The notes under the pieces were generated by a model. It had not been told where the DNA came from. It searched no databases and saw only the letters and a program-made list of their open reading frames with translations. Of a stretch of DNA of 64,000 nt, positions 60,268 to 64,000 are shown one piece after another. The stretch comes from Ophioderma brevispina. Lineage: Eukaryota > Echinodermata > Ophiuroidea > Amphilepidida > Ophiodermatidae. Every line of letters starts with the position of its first letter. The first letter of the stretch is position 1. The stretch spans positions 62,001 through 126,000 of the forward strand of contig JAMKCH010002882.1 of NCBI GenBank assembly GCA_023653785.1, given 5' to 3'. Both the position numbers and the translations under genes were made by a program.

Positions 60268-61925
60268 TTAAAAAGCGTTACGAGCCTTTCTGCTTGACGG
60301 ATTTATACAATTTAGTTTTCATGCTTGTGCGCAGTAGAAACTTGTTTGGAAATTGTTTGAAATTTAACTTTAATTTTAGAGGATTAAAATCAGAATCTGA
60401 AAAAACCTGCTTTTAAATTTAGAGGCTACATAGAAAGATACTATTCTATTAAATGGTGACATTTTGGACAACTTTAAACCACAAATGAGATATGCCAGCG
60501 CTCAGATCGGAAGGTGTTTGCTAAAATGGAGTGATATAGCGTCATTTGCTATTAATACATTTAACTGTTTAACTGTCCTATACATGATGCAAGCGAGTGG
60601 TACTTACGCGATTCATGATCCCTAGGCATCATTCTTTTTATGTGTGTGTATTATTAGATTTGCAGACCTATTTGCCTTAAATTTTGCAGTCACTGTATCT
60701 AAAAATAGGCAAATATTTATCTCCCAACCCGGAAATACGCTGTAATCACGCGATTTCGAGGGAAATTTTTTTCTATTTAGTATCTAAACTCCGGAATAAA
60801 ATCTGTCAACATTCTTAGCAATTTTAACCAAGCATTCGTTCCTTATTTCATCGCTAGGAAAGCGAGTCTCCAGTAAGATACTTTTTCCAGGCAGAATTGA
60901 GCAGCAGGGATCCCCTTAATGACATGTTGGTCAGGTTTTTATCCACGACTTCCTTGAAAATCAAGACGGCGTGTTCCGCTTTTACACTTCGTCTAATTAG
61001 AATTTGAGGAATGATGTGGTCAATGTTATTGCAATAAGACCTGATAATTGTGTTTTATATCTGTTCTTGAATTACCCTACCCACGAGATAGATTGTACTT
61101 AGGCTACCTTAACTGAACGTCGCAGGGTTAAAGAAATTTCATGAATTAAGTATTATTTTAATTAAAAGCGTGCTCTTGAAAACTTCAAACGTTCATGGTA
61201 TTGGAGCTACGTGTTCTTCAGTACGTGCTCTTGCTCATCTCGCGAACCTTCCTTTTTAAATGATGCAATTTCAAATTTCTTAATTTATGTCTATGTGGAT
61301 GTTTAGTTTAATGCGCTAGATTTCAAAGCATTAACTATTCAGAAGAAATTTAACTTGTTGGCAATTGAAGGGCGAAATATCACATGATTCAAAACATGTG
61401 GATTTAGTCTCTTTTACGTCTGTTGGAAGACACCTACATGGTGTTAGTCGACTGTTTAAGCTGAAATCTCTGCGGCTTACTGCAGCGTATAACGCACTCT
61501 TCAGTTAATATTTTCGGAGGCGGATAATCTACTATAGAGTATGAAAAAACATAGACAAACCAGACGGCTGAATAGGCTGAGTATTTTTAGCGAATTGTTC
61601 TGAAAAGCTGAAGAGCTACATCGTGGCTTTTGTTTGATACTTATAGTGGGTGAGCCAGAAAAGTCAAAATCTCTATATTGTTACCACCTGAGGGGATGGT
61701 CAAAGCGGCATTGATGATATGAGGGATTCATAATGCTATGACATATAGTGTGGTCAATTTGCCTTTTGTGACATGGAAAAATACTATATAGATGATTTTG
61801 TAAAAGATGGACAGCACATGCCATAGAACAACATATCAAAATACGGTAAAATTTGCTTTGGGGATTTTTTTATGAGGGGGAATAGGGGAGAACGATTTGT
61901 GTGGCGTGAAATTACCAAAAAAAGT

Positions 61926-62077
61926 ACGACCTTTAGATTTCAGATTTATGCGGTTGCAGATGCATAAGACACATAATGCCTAACTTTCCACATCTTGCTT
62001 CTTGCCTGGAAAGGTATGCATTATGTCTCTTATGCATCTGCACCCACATTAACCTGAAATATAAAGAGGTAGTTAGT
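61926..62077. mobile_element. Hairpin MITE at right end of D2
   Basis: Counterpart of 46589-46743. ACGACCTTTAGATTTCAG faces CTGAAATATAAAGAGGTAG, and GCAGATGCATAAGACACATA faces TATGTCTCTTATGCATCTGC in reverse complement. CTTTCCA and TGGAAAG close the inner stem around a loop of about 20 nt. The outer ends are better preserved than in D1. Confidence 0.8.
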
Positions 62078-62336
62078 ATTACTAGGATTGAGTTAAAATG
62101 CATGCCAACACATTTGTTATGTGGTATATAAAAGGTATAGTTTGTCTTGTCTATGATTTGCGGTTCAATATTTATGAGCTGATAATGGTTCAAGGTCGCC
62201 GTTTTCCCATCTTTTGTTCTTGCGTTTACTAAATTTCATTCGATATGCATCAATATTGATCCGGCAGTACATATCGATACTGTTTACTGATTCGGAATAA
62301 AGATGTTGGCTATATGGGATCAACCACCAACACAAG

Positions 62337-62409
62337 GGTTGAATAGTTCAGTTGGTAGAGCACTCGGTCTCGCAATCCAGAAGTCGCCGGTTCGAATCCC
62401 GTGTCAGCC
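62337..62409 (+). tRNA. tRNA-Ala(CGC)-like core, best copy
   Basis: GGTTGA at the start pairs with TCAGCC at the end (six pairs, one G-T), the D-arm is regular, the anticodon loop is CTCGCAA (CGC) and box B is GGTTCGAATCC. Weak points are an extra C in the anticodon arm (ACTCGGTCTCGC), a T-stem with few pairs, and no T-run right after the 3' end. It is the most tRNA-like of four copies, yet more probably a tRNA-derived repeat than a working gene. Confidence 0.45.
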
Positions 62410-62626
62410 AATTCTTTACTCATGCTTAGATTATAACTGTTCTTAATTCAGCGTGCATCAACTATGATCAAGTAAAATATGTACAAACGCCGTTTTCCCA
62501 TCTTCTGTTCTTGAGTTTACTCATTTTCATTGGATTACATCAATATTGATTCGGCAGTACATATCGATACTGTTTGCTGATTCAGAGTAAAGATTTTAGC
62601 TATACGGGATCAACCACGAAAACAAG

Positions 62627-62698
62627 GGTTGAATAGTTCAGTTGGTAGAGCACTGCTCTCGCAATCCAGAGGTCGCCGGTCCCAATTCATCTCCAGTC
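62627..62698 (+). pseudogene. tRNA-like core, last copy
   Basis: D-arm and anticodon loop (CTCGCAA) are retained. Box B is damaged (GGTCCCAATTC) and the acceptor ends GGTTGA/CCAGTC pair poorly. Confidence 0.5.
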
Positions 62699-62879
62699 AA
62701 TTCTTTACTCATGTTTAGTCTTTATACATTGTTCTTTAATCAGCGTGCATCAATTATGATCCAGTAAATATACAAACACCGTTTTCCCCATCTGCTCTTC
62801 TTGAGTTAACTATTAATTTTATGTTGTACTCTGCACTGCCAATTGTAGACAATATAGCAGTTACTTTCACGCCAGTGGT

Positions 62880-63130
62880 GTTGTGGTTGAGGCTATTGAA
62901 ATGAGCACCACAGGTTTATTGTTTTTTATGGATCTGGAGTGGTCGAAAAATCTGACTGCATTACATTTGCATTACATGCAAATAATGGCGTACACGAGGT
63001 TCTTGCTTGTGCAGGTGAAAGTTGAGCAATAGGTTTCGATAAATGAGCCTGTTTAAGGTGAGTGGATAAAGCAGAGTGTGAATGGAAAACCAATGAAAGG
63101 CCTAAATTATGTACATAGTAGTCAAAAAAA
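62880..63130. other. Unique sequence, nothing recognised
   Basis: After the D2 homology ends there is no frame, RNA or repeat I can support until the hairpin at 63131. Confidence 0.4.
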
Positions 63131-63213
63131 TTAGTCCAGAAGGATAATGACTAATGTACAAGATAGTTCAACAGGACTGAGCAAGTTAGTCAAATGGGCA
63201 CCATCTGGACTAA
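63131..63213. repeat. Two-step hairpin
   Basis: TTAGTCCAGA (63131-63140) pairs with TCTGGACTAA (63204-63213), and inside it TGACTAA (63148-63154) pairs with TTAGTCA (63185-63191). All 17 pairs are perfect. It could be the core of a small MITE or a folded RNA. Confidence 0.7.
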
Positions 63214-63244
63214 CTTTATGTTAGTTAGGCGATATTCCCATAGA

Positions 63245-63390
63245 ATTGCTCTCAGCCGAGAGAAATTCTCTCACACATATTCGCTCGGGCGAGAGAACTT
63301 CTCCTTGCAGTTAGAGCGAACATCTCCATGACAAGATATTTTTCCTAGCTGTTCTTTCACTGAGAAGTGAGCGAACTTCTCTCCGATGAG
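63245..63390. repeat. Cluster of GAGAGAA/TTCTCTC and AGCGAAC motifs
   Basis: The stretch repeats GAGAGAAATTCTCTC, TTCGCTCGGGCGAGAGAACT and GAGCGAACTTCTCTC, motifs that are their own or each other's inverted forms. The function is unknown; a transposon terminus or stem-loop cluster is possible. Confidence 0.5.
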
Positions 63391-63612
63391 TTTCAGTTTT
63401 CAGTGTATTGATTGTTTTCGTGAAAATGTCAACTAAAAATATTAAGGGTCAGCATGCAAACGACAACACAGAAATAAGTATCTATTGCATTCCCGTATAC
63501 AGCTATCCTTTCATCAAAGCTTCGCCTTAGTTTTTGTCTGCTACAACCACAATACCGAGTCCGTGTACAGGATGTGCTATAACGCCCTCTCCTCGGGCCT
63601 TTAAATCTAAGC

Positions 63613-63897
63613 ATGTTCGCAAAAAATGTGTATGTTTTGTTTTGTTTTTCTTTATTTTGTTTTTCTTTATTATACAGCGAAGGCGCCTTGTGTGTGCATT
63701 GCGGTCAAGACGCCTCGCTCCAATCGGCATCGGATCCACCCTCGCCACGCACCTTCGGCGATGCTGTCGCGAATGATGGAAATAATTTTGGAGCGTATTT
63801 GACAAAGAACAGTATACCCTATATTTCAATGAAATGCGAAATGACTACGATATGGACCCTAACGTCCGTCCAGAAGAATTGGTATTATTTACTTTGA
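63613..63897 (+). CDS. Candidate small secreted-like frame or 3' exon
   Basis: The frame of 94 codons begins with a hydrophobic stretch (VYVLFCFSLFCFSLLYSEG) that would look like a signal peptide, then CVHCGQDASLQSASDPPSP and a mixed-composition tail. The hydrophobic part is, however, encoded by a T-rich tract that ends in TTATACAG at about 63671-63678, which looks like a polypyrimidine tract plus splice acceptor. The real feature may therefore be an exon starting at about 63679. No family is recognised, and a chance frame is quite possible. Confidence 0.25.
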   Translation: MFAKNVYVLFCFSLFCFSLLYSEGALCVHCGQDASLQSASDPPSPRTFGDAVANDGNNFGAYLTKNSIPYISMKCEMTTIWTLTSVQKNWYYLL

Positions 63898-64000
63898 CCT
63901 CTTTTTGAAAATATCTTAAATGCTTTTCAAAAAAATCTGCTCTTGTATACCTTTGTAGTGAATGGACTTCGATAATTTTGATTTAATATCGTAGACAAAG

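Larger units (their letters stand above)
62190..62810 (+). repeat. Tandem array of tRNA-containing units (D2)
   Basis: Two complete units with cores 290 bp apart, followed by the start of a third (CGTTTTCCCCATCTGC at about 62780). This is the better preserved of the two arrays. A TTTT in the CGTTTTCCC phrase lies about 85 bp after each core and could act as a pol III terminator. Confidence 0.85.
55275..62880 (+). repeat. Segmental duplication block D, copy 2
   Basis: Collinear with D1 (41680-47410), with many single-base indels. Private insertions are 56915-57882 and 59637-60267. The order ends, as in D1, with the hairpin MITE and the tRNA-containing tandem array. No conserved coding frame. 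The GC content and gene absence are the same as in D1. Confidence 0.88.

Overview
This is a low-GC stretch of animal genomic DNA, built almost entirely from repeats and decayed mobile elements. I found no conserved host protein-coding gene. The content points to a metazoan, probably an aquatic invertebrate: CR1/L2-like and Jockey/I-like LINE pieces, a Penelope-like retroelement with a GIY-YIG domain and a hammerhead motif, mariner-like and TTAA-type DNA elements, tRNA-derived repeats, and TTAGGG-type telomere-like DNA. The sequence alone does not identify the phylum.

The main structure is a diverged tandem segmental duplication. One ancestral segment, with blocks in the order A-B-D, occurs about three times. 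Unit 1 is A1 (about 1.8-9.7 kb) and B1 (9.7-13.9 kb). Unit 2 is A2 (17.0-26.9 kb), B2 (37.7-40.1 kb) and D1 (41.7-47.4 kb). Unit 3 is the tail of A (50.3-51.8 kb), B3 (51.8-54.9 kb) and D2 (55.3-62.9 kb). The copies differ by many substitutions and small indels, and each carries its own insertions. A copy without an insertion serves as the empty site for its sister, which allows precise boundaries for several elements.

Unit 1 holds a 354-bp TIR element (3432-3785), a 1.08-kb mariner-like element with perfect 30-bp TIRs (4790-5868), a 124-bp MITE (8437-8560), a LINE C-terminal scrap (9821-10233) and a Penelope-like element on the minus strand (10387-12664). Unit 2 holds a 5'-truncated LINE (19229-20880), an 875-bp insertion (21402-22276), a 164-bp MITE (23197-23360), an AACGTT-rich element (23830-25266), a 262-bp insertion with a perfect 7-bp target duplication (26461-26722), a large island of unusual composition (26.9-34.4 kb), an L2/CR1-like LINE (34.5-37.7 kb), a 915-bp fold-back element (37991-38905) and an element built of CCGAAA/TTTCGG motifs that contains telomere-like repeats (40241-41385). 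Between units 2 and 3 lie an RNase H fragment and an inverted duplication. Unit 3 holds a Jockey/I-like LINE on the minus strand, a microsatellite-rich insertion and a TTAA-flanked MITE. Both D blocks end in a strong hairpin followed by a tandem pair of 290-bp units, each with a tRNA-like core.

The most striking items are the hammerhead motif of the Penelope-like element, the hairpin plus tRNA-like arrays, the large fold-back, the CCGAAA element, and the C-rich, G-poor island at about 28-34 kb, which I could not assign to any family.
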